Numbered from the stretch's first letter, positions 11,706 to 22,879 are shown. The stretch: DNA of 64,000 nt from Metellina segmentata (GCA_947359465.1 OX375881.1:115254738-115318737); one strand, 5' to 3'. Notes: generated by a model from the sequence alone, not told the origin. Made by a program: numbers and translations.

Positions 11706-11858
11706 GGTAATGGTAATTTTTAGTTAACGTCGTACTAGAGCAACACAACGGGCTATTGGCGGCGGTCCGGGATCAGTCCCTTAAAGGAAAGATCCGAGGA
11801 CAACACCTCGTAATTTTAATCACGGTCAGGAGACGAAGCAACACCTGAGCTGGCACCC
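11706..11858 (-). repeat. SINE-A 3' half
   Basis: It reads from the tail (GGTAATGGTAATTTTTAGTT) back to GAGCTGGCACCC. It is 5'-truncated and abuts TACCAT units and then the tandem SINE pair. Confidence 0.75.
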
Positions 11859-11890
11859 TACCATTACCATTACCATCCCATTTACTTAAC

Positions 11891-12223
11891 ACCGAACAAC
11901 CGGTATAGTGGTAAAGGTGTTAGCCTCTAGATCGGAAGGTTCCTGGTTCGAATCCGGGTTCGGACATGGATGTTTGTAAACGTATGGTGTAGAGGAGGCT
12001 GGTGCACCTTAAATCTGTCGTGGCCGAAAGTCCTCACGTTGGGTTGGCGTGGAAGTTTGGAGAGTGGGGTGCCAGCTCAGGTGTTGCTTCGTCATCTGAC
12101 CGTGGTTCAAAATTACGAGGTGTTGTCCTCGAATCTTTCCCTTAAGGGACTGATTCCGGACCGTCGTCAATAGCCCGTTGTGTTGCTCTAGTGCGACGTT
12201 AACTAAAATTACCATTACCATTA
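11891..12223 (+). repeat. SINE-A copy 1 of tandem pair, full length
   Basis: The tRNA-derived head carries A box TAGTGGTAAAGG and B box GGTTCGAATCC. The shared body and an (ATTACC)n tail follow. Flanking sequence CCCATTTACTTAAC (11877-11890) recurs after the copy at 12224-12237, which is a 14-bp target-site duplication. The 67-codon frame inside (11970-12173) is a SINE by-product. Confidence 0.9.
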
Positions 12224-12237
12224 CCCATTTACTTAAC

Positions 12238-12577
12238 GCCGTACAACCGGTATAGTGGTTAAGGTGTTAGCCTCTAGATAGGAAGGTTCCTGGTTCGAAT
12301 CCGGGTCCGGGCATGGATGTTTGTAAGCGTATGATGTAGAGGCGGCTGGTGCACCTTAAATCTGTTGTGGCCGAAAGTCCTCACGTTGGGTTGGAGTGGA
12401 AGTTTGGAGAGTGGGGTGCCAGTACAGGTGTTGCTTCGTCATCTTCTGACCGTGGTTCAAAATTGCGAGGTATGGTCCTCAGATCTTTCCCTTAAGGGAC
12501 TGATCCCGGACCGTCATCAATAGCCCGTTGTGTTGCTCTAGTACGACGTTAACTAAAAATTACCAAAATTACCATTA
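12238..12577 (+). repeat. SINE-A copy 2 of tandem pair, full length
   Basis: Same structure as the preceding copy. It is followed by a third copy of the target site (CCCAATTACTTAAC, 12578-12591). The two copies differ at scattered positions (for example CATCTTCTGACC with a 3-bp duplication). Confidence 0.9.
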
Positions 12578-12681
12578 CCCAATTACTTAACATTACCTTG
12601 TGCTTGGCGCTGCATGACTGAACATGTAGGTATATATATATAGGTATTATAAACCTGTCAGAATAATACCTACATATAAAA

Positions 12682-12960
12682 TATGTAGGTATTTTAATTA
12701 ACGTCTTACTGGAAAAACAAAACGGGCTATTGACGACGATCCAGGATAAATCCACAAGGGAAAGATTCGAGGACAACACCACGTCATTTTGAACCATGAT
12801 CAGCTGACGACGCGACACCTAAGCTGGCACCCCACTCTCCAATCTTCCACACGAAGCCAACTTGAGGAGATTTGAGGCAACGAGAGATTTAACATGCACC
12901 AACCTCTTTTGTTCACGACGGTGTTTGTTTGATTCGAACTCGCCATCACGGTCCCATGTC
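12682..12960 (-). repeat. SINE-B copy
   Basis: It reads from the tail (AGGTATTTTAATTAACGTCT) through GGGCTATTGACGACGATCC and CACCCCACTCTCCAATCT to the head (GATTCGAACTCGCCAT, the B box reversed). Confidence 0.75.
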
Positions 12961-13007
12961 AACAAAAATCAACACAACCAATATTAGCCGAAACTTTTTT
13001 TATACAT

Positions 13008-13292
13008 TCCCCTGTGTTAACTCAAGCCTCAAACAAACCCTGTACAACGTGTTTCCTTGTCCATGTCCAATTGTTGCAGAAAAACAAACTTTAGATTTTT
13101 AAATTGAGGGGTACTTTTAGGACTAACTGTGTACCAATTTCCAAGGCTACAGATTGGTTTAAAGACAGAAAAGAAATAGCCTATGTTTTCCGCAGTGTTC
13201 TAAAGTAGAAGTATGCCATATTTGAGGTGCATGTGTCAAACGGTGTAGATTTTTATAGAGAATACAACAACACATCCATTTTTTTAAATAGA
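13008..13292 (-). mobile_element. Helitron-like element family H, 5' part
   Basis: It shares GTGTTAACTCAA, GAACGTGTTTCCTTGTCCAT (close variant), CAAACTTTAGATTTT and AAATAGCCTATGTTTTCCGC with 33055, 51900 and 62368. The reverse-strand 5' end reads TCTATTTAAAAAAATGGATG, beginning TC as Helitrons do. The 3' hairpin and CTAG end are missing. Confidence 0.55.
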
Positions 13293-13369
13293 TAGAAAAA
13301 TCTACAAAATATATCTATTCGGCATAAGTATTAAATTTCTAACTTAAGGCACCAACGATATACACTTCT

Positions 13370-13690
13370 GACCAAGGCTGCTGATTGGCCGCATCATCAA
13401 AGTCCATCCAAAGAAACGAATCCCTCTGATGAAACACGACGGCGGAAGAATCCCCTCTTCTCCGTCGGACGGAAGTGTTTGTTTAACAACATAAATCTTT
13501 CATTACAGCCAGGAGTGGATCCTCCGACTGTCATTCGCCGCAGGCTGAATCCTCATTCCGGGATTGGTCAATAACCAGAAAACAAGCGACTCGCCCGCGG
13601 CGCACAGTGTCAGTCAGCGGCGGTTGTCTGACCCTCTTTTGATCAGTGGTACAATATGAGGTTCGTTTGGGGATAGGTCGGAGTGGTGGG
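13370..13690. other. CpG-containing GC-rich block, promoter-like appearance
   Basis: The block is GC-rich, with two ATTGG (inverted CCAAT) boxes and CGCCCGCGGCGCACAGTGTC followed by TCAGTCAGCGGCGG. TCAGTC matches the arthropod initiator pattern TCAKTY. The following ATG (13656) opens only six codons (MRFVWG) before a stop. No transcript can be shown, so this is a candidate only. Confidence 0.25.
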
Positions 13691-13804
13691 AGAGCTTTTC
13701 AATTATAAATGATGGATGCATGCGATGAAGATGACAAAAATCGATTATTTTGTTGTTGATGCATGCTTTCTTTTTTATATCGTTACGAATCTCTTCAGAA
13801 GTAT

Positions 13805-14098
13805 GGTAAGGTAATTTTAATTAACGTAGTACTATAGCAACGCAACGGGCTATTGACGACGGTCCGGGATCAATACCATAAGGGAAAAAAATACTGAAAA
13901 CAACGCCAAGTCATTTTGAACAACGGTCAGATGACGAGCTCAACACCTGAACTTGTACTCCACTCTCCAAACTTTTACACCAACCCAACGTGAGGACTTT
14001 CGGCCACAACAGATTTAAGCTTCACCAGCCTCCTCTATATCATACGCTTACAAATATCCATGCATTGACCTGGATTGAAACAAGGAACCTTCCGATAC
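13805..14098 (-). repeat. SINE-A copy lacking the head 5' end
   Basis: It reads from tail GGTAAGGTAATTTTAATTAA to CAAGGAACCTTCCGAT, where the tRNA-like head is cut. It lies back-to-back with a plus-strand SINE-B. Confidence 0.8.
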
Positions 14099-14100
14099 AG

Positions 14101-14356
14101 CATGGGTCACGGTAGCTCGGTTGGAAGATTGATAGATTTGCAACTCCGAGAATTGAGAGTTCAACCAAAGATCGTATACAAAAGGATCTGGTGTTCGCTA
14201 AATCCGTCGTGGCCTCAACTGTACTCATGTCAGCGTGGTGTGGAAGTTTGGAGAGTGGGATGGCAGCTCAGGTGTTGTCTTCGTCATCTGACCGTGGTTC
14301 AAAATTACATGGTGTTGTCCTCGGATTTTCCCCTTTGGATTTCATCCTGGATAGAG
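14101..14356 (+). repeat. SINE-B copy, 3' truncated
   Basis: Head GGTAGCTCGGTTGGAAGATT, then GAGTTCAACCAAAGATCG, body to CCTTTGGATTTCATCCTGGA. The copy stops where the next SINE-A starts, so it was probably split by that insertion. Confidence 0.75.
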
Positions 14357-14357
14357 G

Positions 14358-14690
14358 TACCGACCAAACGGTCTGGTGGTTAAGGTGTTACCTCGAGATC
14401 GGAAGTTTCCTGGCTCGAATCCGGGCTTGTGCATATACGTTTGTAAGCGTATGGTGTCGAGGCGGCTGGTGCACCTGATATCTATCGTGGCCGAAAGTCC
14501 TCACGTTAAGTTGGTATGGAAGTTTGGAGAGTGGGATGCGAGCTCATATGTTGCCGCGTCATCTGACCGTGGTTCGAAATGACACGGTTTTTTCCTCGGA
14601 TATTTCCCATTAGGGGATTGTTCCCGTACTGTCGTCAATAGCCCGTTGTGTTGTTCCAGTTCAACGTTAATTGAATTACCTACGTACGTA
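14358..14690 (+). repeat. SINE-A copy, full length
   Basis: Head with GTGGTTAAGGTGTTACCTCG and GGCTCGAATCCGGG, complete body, and a TTACCTACGTACG tail. Confidence 0.8.
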
Positions 14691-14737
14691 TCAGAAACCA
14701 CGTGTGATATTTTATCGAATTGAAGGTTTATCAACCA

Positions 14738-15132
14738 TTCCACCAAGGATTTCGACGAAACATCTTGTACATCAAGATCTGAGCATTTTTTGCTAATGTA
14801 CCGTCATCAAGATATTGGCGATTTTTTCTTGTGATGACGAGATCAAGATTTGGATTACTTTTCTTTTAGTGACAAGATATCTCGTCTATCAAGATTGGGT
14901 TAGGTTTGCTAATCACTAGACACCTTTTGGATAGCCACCAGGAGGGTTATTTCATTAATTTTAGTTTCTTCTAATGACCAGATATATCGTCCATCAAGAT
15001 TCAACCATGTTCTCTATTGAAGAGATATATCGTTATCAAGATATCGTCTTTTTTTTTTGATGACGAGATCAAGATCTGGTCAGTTTTGCTTATGATGAGA
15101 TACATCGCCAAGACAACCGCCAGGAGGGTTAA
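14738..15132. repeat. Two adjacent GATATC-family elements
   Basis: The first (14738-14951) runs from CCACCAAGGATTTCGACGAA to GCCACCAGGAGGGTTATTTC. The second (14952-15132) ends GACAACCGCCAGGAGGGTT. Internal units carry CATCAAGATCTG, GACAAGATATCTCGTC and GATGACGAGATCAAGATCTG. Both end in the family terminus. Confidence 0.7.
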
Positions 15133-15518
15133 ATGATCTCATAAGGCGTTGAATTGATAAGCATGATAATTTTGAGGCAGAGAGGTGGCTTACAACGTAG
15201 CAAGATGTACAGATACGGCAGCTTCTTTTTCCTAATGCTCAACCAATTGAACAGTATCCCTCATGAAATTACTAGGACAAATAGGTGAACCACCTTGCGG
15301 TTACCCTGGTGCACTACGGGAGTGGGTTCCCGTTGCATCTCACATTATAGACACAACCTGTTGATAGAGAATCCCCATATTCCCTCCATACGAACAAACA
15401 TCCGTGCCTTCCACCGAATTCGAACCTGGAACCTTTCGATCCAGAAGGCAGCCTAATATCATATAGGTAGGAAGTTGAGTTAGGGTTCCACTTCAGAGAC
15501 ACAATTGTCTGTTGTAGA

Positions 15519-15870
15519 CGGTCTGTGACCAGTCTTTAAAGGAAAGATCCAGACACCTCGTAATTTTGAAACACGGTCAGATGACGAGGTCAACACCTGA
15601 GCTCGCCTCCACTCTCCACACTTCTTCAAAAGCACATTCGTATGAGCAAAGTTTTTGAAAGAATTGAAAATAAGCGTAAATTGCTGGAAAATGTAAGAAA
15701 CGAGTGTTCGAGGTTATCTTGAGGATTTCTACAATAGGATGAACTTTCCACAAAGAGTTTGCTTCCCGTCTAACCCGCATGTATCCAAAAACTACCGTTC
15801 GTCCTCTTACCGTGGTTCAAAATTACTTGGTGTTGTCCTCGGATCTTTCCCTTAAGGGACTGATGCCCTG
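15519..15870. repeat. Two SINE fragments in opposite orientation
   Basis: A minus fragment (15519-15625: AAGGAAAGATCCAGACACCT, GTCAGATGACGAGGTCAACA) and a plus fragment (15795-15870: ACCGTGGTTCAAAATTACTT, GATCTTTCCCTTAAGGGACT) flank about 170 bp of unrelated sequence. Confidence 0.6.
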
Positions 15871-16247
15871 AGTTATTACTATCAACAATTACGCCGCCGA
15901 TGACTATTTCTATTTCGTCATTTCCTCTGAGTCATTTGTGTTGGTGGTTTGTTGAACTAAGTGAGTAGCGGCATTTGATACGATCTTCTGTCTTGGTGTT
16001 GCCGGTCTCCCGACTGCTGCTGCAGGTTTGATTTAAATTATCTTATTTCAATATTTTTTTTGTACATTTGCTTTTAATGGTGTTTGGGGGAGTATATGAG
16101 CAATTTCTTAGCATTTTGCGGCTCATATTCGTAGAAAACACCATTTTGTGTTGTATGGGTCAGGCTCCTCCCTGATGACGCCCTGATCCACCAACACTTT
16201 CGTTTACAATAAATTCCTTTTGGTTTTTATATTTTTAAGTTCCTCTT

Positions 16248-16249
<2 letters not shown>
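15871..16249. repeat. Dispersed repeat F, copy 1 (16100-16210)
   Basis: TTCGTAGAAAACACCATTTT, GTGTTGTATGGGTCAGGCTC and CCTGATCCACCAACACTTTC recur, in both orientations, at 17931-18090. The rest of this stretch has no recognised feature. Confidence 0.5.

Positions 16250-16298
<49 letters not shown>
16250..16298. repeat. (TA)n microsatellite
   Basis: About 24 uninterrupted TA units. Frames reading YIYIYI across it are artefacts. Confidence 0.95.
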
Positions 16299-16300
<2 letters not shown>

Positions 16301-16554
16301 AAAATATATTCCTTACCATGCTACGTCTGCAGCTTTCAGCGCGCTTGCATGGTTAGTTTTAACTTTTCTTCTAACTTTCGTTTTCACTTTCGTTTTCGGG
16401 TTAATACACATGTTTTTTATTTTTATTTTGATCTTTCTTAAAATCACGTATTTGAATGATATAAGTATTTACCAATCAGAGTTAGTTGCAGCTTTAGCGC
16501 ACTCCTCTGACAGTGTGTTTTATTTTTATATTTTTCAAATAAATTTTGTGTTTG

Positions 16555-16555
<1 letters not shown>

Positions 16556-16609
<54 letters not shown>
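16556..16609. repeat. (TA)n microsatellite
   Basis: About 27 uninterrupted TA units, a second tract 260 bp from the first. Confidence 0.95.
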
Positions 16610-16610
<1 letters not shown>

Positions 16611-16619
16611 CAAGTAACC

Positions 16620-17930
16620 AGTGATGTTTAATAAACAGTTCCTTCCTCGCTCAGCTCTTCCTCCTTCAAATGCGGCCCACTTTCTTCACAATCCGGCCGG
16701 TACACTCATCAAACTGAGCAATCGTGCAAGAAAGCAATTGAATCCAGAGTTAGTCTTCTTTCTTATCCCAGATAAAAACAAAATACTCTAAGTCATTGAG
16801 TATGTGAAAAAAAGTTTTGTGGCAATGGTCCTTAATAATGTCTTCGTATATAGGATCCAATGCAATTCAGGATATGTATGAGGGAGTTAGTTATTCAATT
16901 GGTCCTAGGCTTACGAATCAAAGAATTAGATAACGGAAAGCCAGTGGCACACCTAGAGGCCTTCATCGGAAAAGCAGAGGTACAGGGCTTCAACCACCTT
17001 CAAAGTAATAAAATATAGTTTTCACTGACTTGAATCCCTCACAATTGGTATTTGCGAGTTCGCTATTAATTGTAAATCAGACTGCTATAAAATTTTAGAT
17101 TTGCTAGTCAGTTAAAGTTGAGTATATTGCTTATATCTATTGCTCACTATTGTTGTATAAACACGTTTATTTTCAATCTCTCACAAAAGTTAGTTTTGGA
17201 TTCAATTGGGACAATGGAAATAAATCTCCAATGACTAATTTCATCTTGCCTTTTTTATGTTAGAAAATGTTTTAAATAAATACATTTCATGATTTGGAGG
17301 TATATTAGTGATCACAATGATTAAATGTAATTGAATTAATGTTGCAAAATTTACGAAAACTAATACTATATACACCAAGCCAAAATAATAATTAATAAAT
17401 TTAACTTCTCAATTCACAAATTGATAAGTTTCTACATTCGAATCATCTAACCTTTTATAAATAGATTCAAGTAGGTTTTTATTCTGCGTCCGTATTATTT
17501 CTAAATGCAGTAAAATTGATCAAATATAAGAAACAGAATTTGATAGTATTTTAGTTAAATTTTTATTAGCGTTTACTTGTCTGACAAAACATTATAAGCA
17601 TCTAAAAATTGTTCATTATTAAGAGTTTTGATATTCTAGATAAACTAATATCAAAACGGTAAAACTTTTATAACGTTGGTTCTTTGTGATTTCTTATACA
17701 CGCACGCACACACACATACGCAACATATATGTAATAACAAAACGAAACACGCAAAACATTTCAAAAAGCAAAGATCTAAGCAGGGGTGTAATCAACCAGA
17801 AAACGAAAGTCGAAACTAACCATGGCCAGCAATATAATTTCGAGAAAAATAAGAAATTAAAATTAAATTTAAAAACAAAAGAACATTTTTACAAGCGGCA
17901 AAAAAAAGTTGTAATACACTTTTGCAAATG
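16620..17930. other. AT-rich DNA without a recognised feature
   Basis: No element ends or coding motifs were found. The 81-codon frame at 17686-17931 is lysine/asparagine-rich with no domain. Confidence 0.4.
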
Positions 17931-18090
17931 AAAGTGTTGGTGGATCAGGGCGCCTGACCCAGACAACACAAAATGGTGTTTTCTACGTATGAACAGCAAT
18001 ACGTTGAATGGTGTAACGTATTGTTGTTCATACGTAGAAAACGCTATTTTGTATTATCTATGTCAGACTCTCCCCTGATGACGTCCTGGC
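17931..18090. repeat. Repeat F hairpin
   Basis: TTTTCTACGTATGAACAGCA... (17979-18003) and its complement (18017-18041) form 25-bp arms with one mismatch around a 13-base loop. Outer sequences (GTTGGTGGATCAGGG; CCCCTGATGACGTCCTGG) extend the pairing imperfectly. Both arms are homologous to repeat F at 16100-16210, so this looks like two head-to-head ends of one dispersed family. Confidence 0.7.
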
Positions 18091-18170
18091 TTGTATATGA
18101 AGGTCTTTGGCTGGATTCAAACTCGCAACACCCCCCCCCGGTTGCAAATTCATTTCACTTCTAACCGGGT
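18083..18170 (-). repeat. SINE-B head fragment
   Basis: GGTCTTTGGCTGGATTCAAA and CTCGCAACACC followed by CGGTTGCAAATTC are the reversed head with B box. A run of C interrupts it. Confidence 0.55.
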
Positions 18171-19116
18171 AATTATGGTCCTTCAAGTTCTGGGGTGTTT
18201 AATTGCTCCATATTACGTGCACATTTGCTTTGACGGAAGTTTGTTTAATAGTATAATATTTGTAATAATAATTTTTACTAATAATGAATAAATTTGTTTT
18301 CAGAAGAAAAAAAGTAGAGCCGAAACTATTTTTGGCCATTCTCAAACAGATTTTTTTTTAATGAAATTATGCAACATTTTTTCTTTTTTCTCTTAATAGT
18401 TACATCTTCAAATAAGCATCTGAAATATTTTCAGCAATCAAAATAGAAAAATGTTTCGATTTAAAAAACGGATTTTCGACTGACGCTCAAAACAGTGTGC
18501 CTTTTAAAATGAACATTTTGTGTAAATTCCGATAAATTTCAGTGAGTACCTCTTGAGGTATTGCTGTTTCATGTTACGTGCACTTGCTCTGCTATGTGTA
18601 TAGTAAATATTTATTAAAAGATTATGTTCTCAATGCTTGACTTTAAAATAACAAAAATAATTGTAAAAGTGGAAAATGCACCATTATTTAAAAAAATTCA
18701 TTTACCACAAATGAGATTTCAAAGAATATACCAAGCAAAAGACTTCTAGTATGCCAATATAGTTTGAATAAACTAAAAGCGAGATACAGGTCTACATTTT
18801 AACAATAACCTTCAGAATGAATTATCGATGCAGTAGTTTCAAATTTAATTATTTCATTTCTGTTTTGGATTCAAACGAAGTGAAAATTATATTTTCTAAA
18901 AATTAGTAGCATGTCAATTGTTTAGCATCATAAACTTAAATAACAATAAATGTATACAAAGTACAAAATTACTGGAGTTAATGGACAATAATTTTAAATC
19001 TCTCATGATTATAGAAAAAAAAATGTACTTATAAGCAGCAAATAAATCTATTAAAGGGTCAAAACTTCCTACAAATTTACTTTTCAAACATTCTAACATC
19101 CCACGTTTGATTCACT
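18171..19116. other. AT-rich DNA without a recognised feature
   Basis: Nothing supported beyond A/T-rich sequence. Confidence 0.4.
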
Positions 19117-19342
19117 GGTATTGAACCCTCTTGGTGGTTCTCTGTACGAGGTACCTATTCATTAACGAAAGCACCAGATTTTAAATGATGAGATAGCTCG
19201 TCATTTGAAGAAAACTGAGCAGATCTTGATCTCATAAAATAAATCGGCAGTATATTGACGTTATATCTCGTCATTAGGAAAATTGATCAAATCTTGAAGG
19301 ACGAGATAACCTGTCAAAACCACTTGAAGAGCTAACACACGT
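19117..19342. repeat. GATATC-family element
   Basis: Left end AACCCTCTTGGTGGTTCTC, right end CAAAACCACTTGAAGAGCTAA, with GATGAGATAGCTCGTCATTT, GACGTTATATCTCGTCATTA and GACGAGATAACCTGTC units inside. Confidence 0.65.
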
Positions 19343-19644
19343 GATTATATAAATGTTCAGAATCAGCAAGAAGCACAACCATCAATTGAAAAGAAAACTA
19401 TGCAGCATTACTCATTTTTTAATTTCTAAACACTTGTATTTACAAAAAGTAGTCGTGAACAAAGGTACTTTCAAATCGAAAGGTAACCCATTCACTCAAA
19501 AAGAGATATGAGTCTTGAAGGAGACCTGGTTTTAGCGGATTCTTTTACTACTGGAAGACCGACAGGCATTGAACCTTAATTGCTTGTATATCTATTGACT
19601 GTAGTGTCTTTACTCACACTGGGTATTTTGTTTAAATCCATTTA

Positions 19645-20335
19645 CAAGGTGGCCCAGCGGGTAATGTTTGAAAAAAGTCTAATAGATGGCGCTAGCTTCG
19701 AGCAAGTGAGGCCAAACTTGGTGCGCATGATCATTAGAGTAGGCAACTTCTTGTGTGGTGCGCAATATCCTCTCATGGTGTGTGTATGATCCAGTTTTTA
19801 TCGACGGCGCATTAAACGCTGCGAAATACAGACAGTTTTCGGACGGGGAGTTAATACCTTTTCTTCACAGTAATGACTTGGTCCATGGTCTTTGGCTTAT
19901 GCAGGAAGGTGCAAGACCACATCGTACGGTGGATGTTTTCAAAGTGCTCAATGAGCATTTTCAAGCTCGAATCATTGGAATGGATTACCCATCGCACTAC
20001 CAAGGTGGTATTGAATGGCCGCTTTATTCCCCGGATTTAAACTCAATCGATTTCTTCTTGTTGGGTTATTTGAAGAGTAAAGTGTGGCAGACAAGTCCTA
20101 AGACACTTCTGGAATTGAAACTGCCGTTACAATTGCTGTCAACCTGCTCATGAGTGATGAATAGATTCCTGAACCGCCTCACTGCTGTCCTTGTTAAGGA
20201 AGGCGGTCACTTCGAACCTCTTTATCATTAATTGCTTTCTATTTATTTTTAATACATAACAATAAAATCTTTTCATCACTTTTATGTGTTATGAAATTTT
20301 GATTTGTTTCAAACATTACCCGCTGGGCCACACAG
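19645..20335 (+). mobile_element. Deleted DDE transposon with GTGGCCCAGCGGGT ends
   Basis: Inverted ends GGTGGCCCAGCGGGTAATGT and ACATTACCCGCTGGGCCAC are each flanked by TA. The 691-bp interior holds the C-terminal part of a transposase. The ends and protein match the Tc1/mariner-related (IS630-type) class. The N-terminal part of the gene is deleted, so this copy is non-autonomous. Confidence 0.8.
19755..20231 (+). pseudogene. IS630/Tc1-mariner superfamily transposase, C-terminal remnant
   Basis: The frame reads DPVFIDGALN, MQEGARPHRTVDVFKVLNEH, EWPLYSPDLNSIDFFLLGYL and KSKVWQTSPKTLLELK, ending with a frameshifted RFLNRLTAVLVKEGGHFEPL and a TAA at 20229-20231. In the family the second catalytic Asp sits in QDGARPH. 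Here it is E, and the first catalytic Asp region is deleted. The SPDL-IDFF block holds the third acidic residue. It represents roughly the last 150 residues of a protein that is normally more than 300 long. Confidence 0.85.
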
Positions 20336-20339
20336 TATA

Positions 20340-21589
20340 TTGAATATAGGTATCAGTATTTATGGTTCCCACCACCAAGGGAAATATAATTAATATAAAA
20401 CAACATTTCGTGTACACTTACTGGTGTTCATTCATATTTCCTACGAAGTACATGACAAACATCTCAGTCGTGTTGCCGCAATTAGCAACGGAATGCACAG
20501 TCGCGGAAAAAAATGAACCACCCCTCTTCATTCAAACTATTTTAACAGTAGAGCATATTCAAGGATGACATTTAGACCGGAAATAACGTCTTCTATAAAT
20601 TCATAGAATATGATTAAAGATCGCCTTCATATTAAATTGAAACCTTATTTCATTATTTTCGATATAACCCCCCTCCCCTATGGTATAGATTCGAATCTAT
20701 ATCATAATTTAACTTCAGATACCAAGTTTATTTCATGTCATTCATGAATACAGAAAGTTTGGAGCTTCGGATGTTAAATCTGCTTTCCAGACTTTTTATG
20801 GTGGTCTTCCTGAATAATATTCCTATGGCGCTGATGTTTTGTAAGGCTATAGATATTTTTATTAAGGTACCCAAACCAAATATATGTAATATTTTAGTCT
20901 ATAAATAGTTTTTTATTTGAAATATTAATTATTTAAGCAACATTAGAAAAAATTATGAATAATGACTTTGATACATTTTGACAGAAATATCGATTCAAAA
21001 AGACTTAATATTGTGATCATAAAAAAATTCCGCTCTTTCCTCTGGAAATGTTTTGCGCTACACTTAAATTTTCTGTGATTTTAGGGGCATCCAAATGTTG
21101 AAAAAAGGCATGGCAATCCTGAGGAATAAAGTTTTGGAAAATATTCAGAATTATCATTTATGCAATTTAACGGAAATTGCCTTCTACCTGCTATGTATGG
21201 AACAGCTGAACAATAATCAAATTGAAGAGATGGACAAACCTATGTTTTAACGATAACAGTCTTAAACCACGATGGCTGACTTGCGATAACAGTTGTTATT
21301 TACTGCTATTATGAAAATCTTATTTGAAAGCTATTCAAAATAACAATTATTGTATAAGTTTAGCAGTATTAATGATGCTAAAATTTAAAGTAGTTGAAAT
21401 TAAACTGAACATATTAATAATTAATTTTCCCAAATTTATGATCCACCAAAATCTAGTCTATTTTTCTAATGACTAGATACCAGTCGAGCAAACCACAAGC
21501 TGGATTAAGATTCTTTGTAATCTTTTAGACAAGCAACCAAGCAAGTGTTCCTGATTAACAACACATAAGATTTTTTTTCTAATGCCTTT
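20340..21589. other. No recognised feature
   Basis: AT-rich DNA with short frames only. Confidence 0.4.
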
Positions 21590-21735
21590 TACTAGACTTT
21601 TTCCTTGGCCACTACTAGGCCGGAAGCGATGGTCACTACTTCCAATGGCGGGCAATAAGGACTTGTCCTTGGACACTAGAAGGTCGGAAGTGATGGTCAC
21701 TTATGAAGGGGCACCCAGTGGGTGGACCAATTCAA
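21590..21735 (+). repeat. Dispersed repeat G (GGCCGGAAG... family)
   Basis: Two internal units (CTAGGCCGGAAGCGATGGTC and AGAAGGTCGGAAGTGATGGT, about 70 bp apart) precede GGGGCACCCAGTGGGTGGAC. A reverse copy with GTGGCCATCACTTCCGGCCT lies at 32485-32590. Confidence 0.55.
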
Positions 21736-22389
21736 CACATAAGATCTATCTACGAATAGCGACATTTAATGTGAAGATGATCCCGAAAATAGACGTCGGC
21801 TTTAACATTGAATGTCTCCTGATATAGGGATAGGACATTCATAACATTTCATATTTCTACTCATTTGACGATGTAGAATCTAATTAAGGCATCGAAAACA
21901 TGCTGTTTCTATTAGAAATTTTATTTATGCAAAATTTCATATGAATTGAATTTATACCGCCATATTATATATCCTGCCAACTGCGCCAAATAGTTGTTAG
22001 GATTTGGTTCGTTTGATGATTTGGTATTTGGTTAAGAAACACTGAGCTTTAAAAATAAGACGTTTATTCTTGATGAAAACACGGATGACATTACAGTGTG
22101 TTGAAAATTAAATAAATATATTCAGTATAGACAATAGGCTGGGCATAGCCTGAGCAGGGAACAACACATTCACCCTTTTACTTCAGACACAACAGGAAGA
22201 CTAATTATTTCCCGCTCATTTTACCCACAACGCACTACAGCCTTTCGGTTGCATACAGGTGGTGGTCTCCCATTCGGTTGCAGTTAGGGGTGGTGATCTC
22301 ACAAACGTATTAAGACCTTTTAGTGTGATTGGAGTATCATTTTGAAAGATATGAAGCTAATTTAATCATCCTAATGGTTTATCTTCGAG
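21736..22389. other. No recognised feature
   Basis: A local repeat (CATTCGGTTGCAGTTAGG and CTTTCGGTTGCATACAGGTG, near 22240-22290) was noted. Nothing else is supported. Confidence 0.35.
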
Positions 22390-22590
22390 TCGAAAACTAC
22401 CCGGTAGTGTCTAGTCACTGGTGCAAAAACCTTATCGAACCTGTTACCAGTTCTGGAGAAGGGACGATTTTTTTTCCTACTTGGATCTTGTCTTACCCTT
22501 GGAGTAACAGGGCATTTTTCTCTGAACGAGATATCTCGTCCTTAGGAAAACTGTCCTCATCTCTGACGAGAAACCTCATCGAAACACTTG
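22390..22590. repeat. GATATC-family element, long-form module
   Basis: The module GTCACTGGTGCAAAAACC, ACCAGTTCTGGAGAAGGGAC, GGAGTAACAGGGCATTTTTC is followed by AACGAGATATCTCGTCC and CATCGAAACACTTGTAG. The same module occurs at 7650-7830 and 57925-58100. Confidence 0.65.
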
Positions 22591-22879
22591 TAGTTAACAC
22601 CGATGCTCCTAAGTTTTTATACTTATAACCCAGAAACAGTTGGATCAAATAACTTAAATCCCAGCATTCGAGGTTAAATGTCTGCATAAATTCAAAAGTG
22701 GATGTTTTCTTTGGAAATTATGAAGTTTATGCGCATGTTTATTTGAGGATGGTCTTTTATGCAAATTTTCGGGATGTAAATGTATAGTGGACTTTTTACC
22801 GTATTAAATTGTACCTTGTAATTTATTCTACATGAATGACGTCCGAATGAGGAGGGAGAGATTTATATAAAATACACAC

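Noticed and set aside
11970..12173. A recurrent 67-residue frame that looks like a conserved protein family (also at 29117, 44723, 45157, 47772, 49076, 53782)
   Set aside because: Every instance lies at the same position in a SINE-A copy. Conservation reflects SINE sequence identity, not coding.
12249..12312. Functional tRNA genes at SINE heads
   Set aside because: A and B boxes and a T-arm-like stem are present, but no acceptor stem closes and each sits on a SINE body with target duplications.
16220..16610. Tyr/Ile repeat proteins
   Set aside because: Translations of (TA)n microsatellites.
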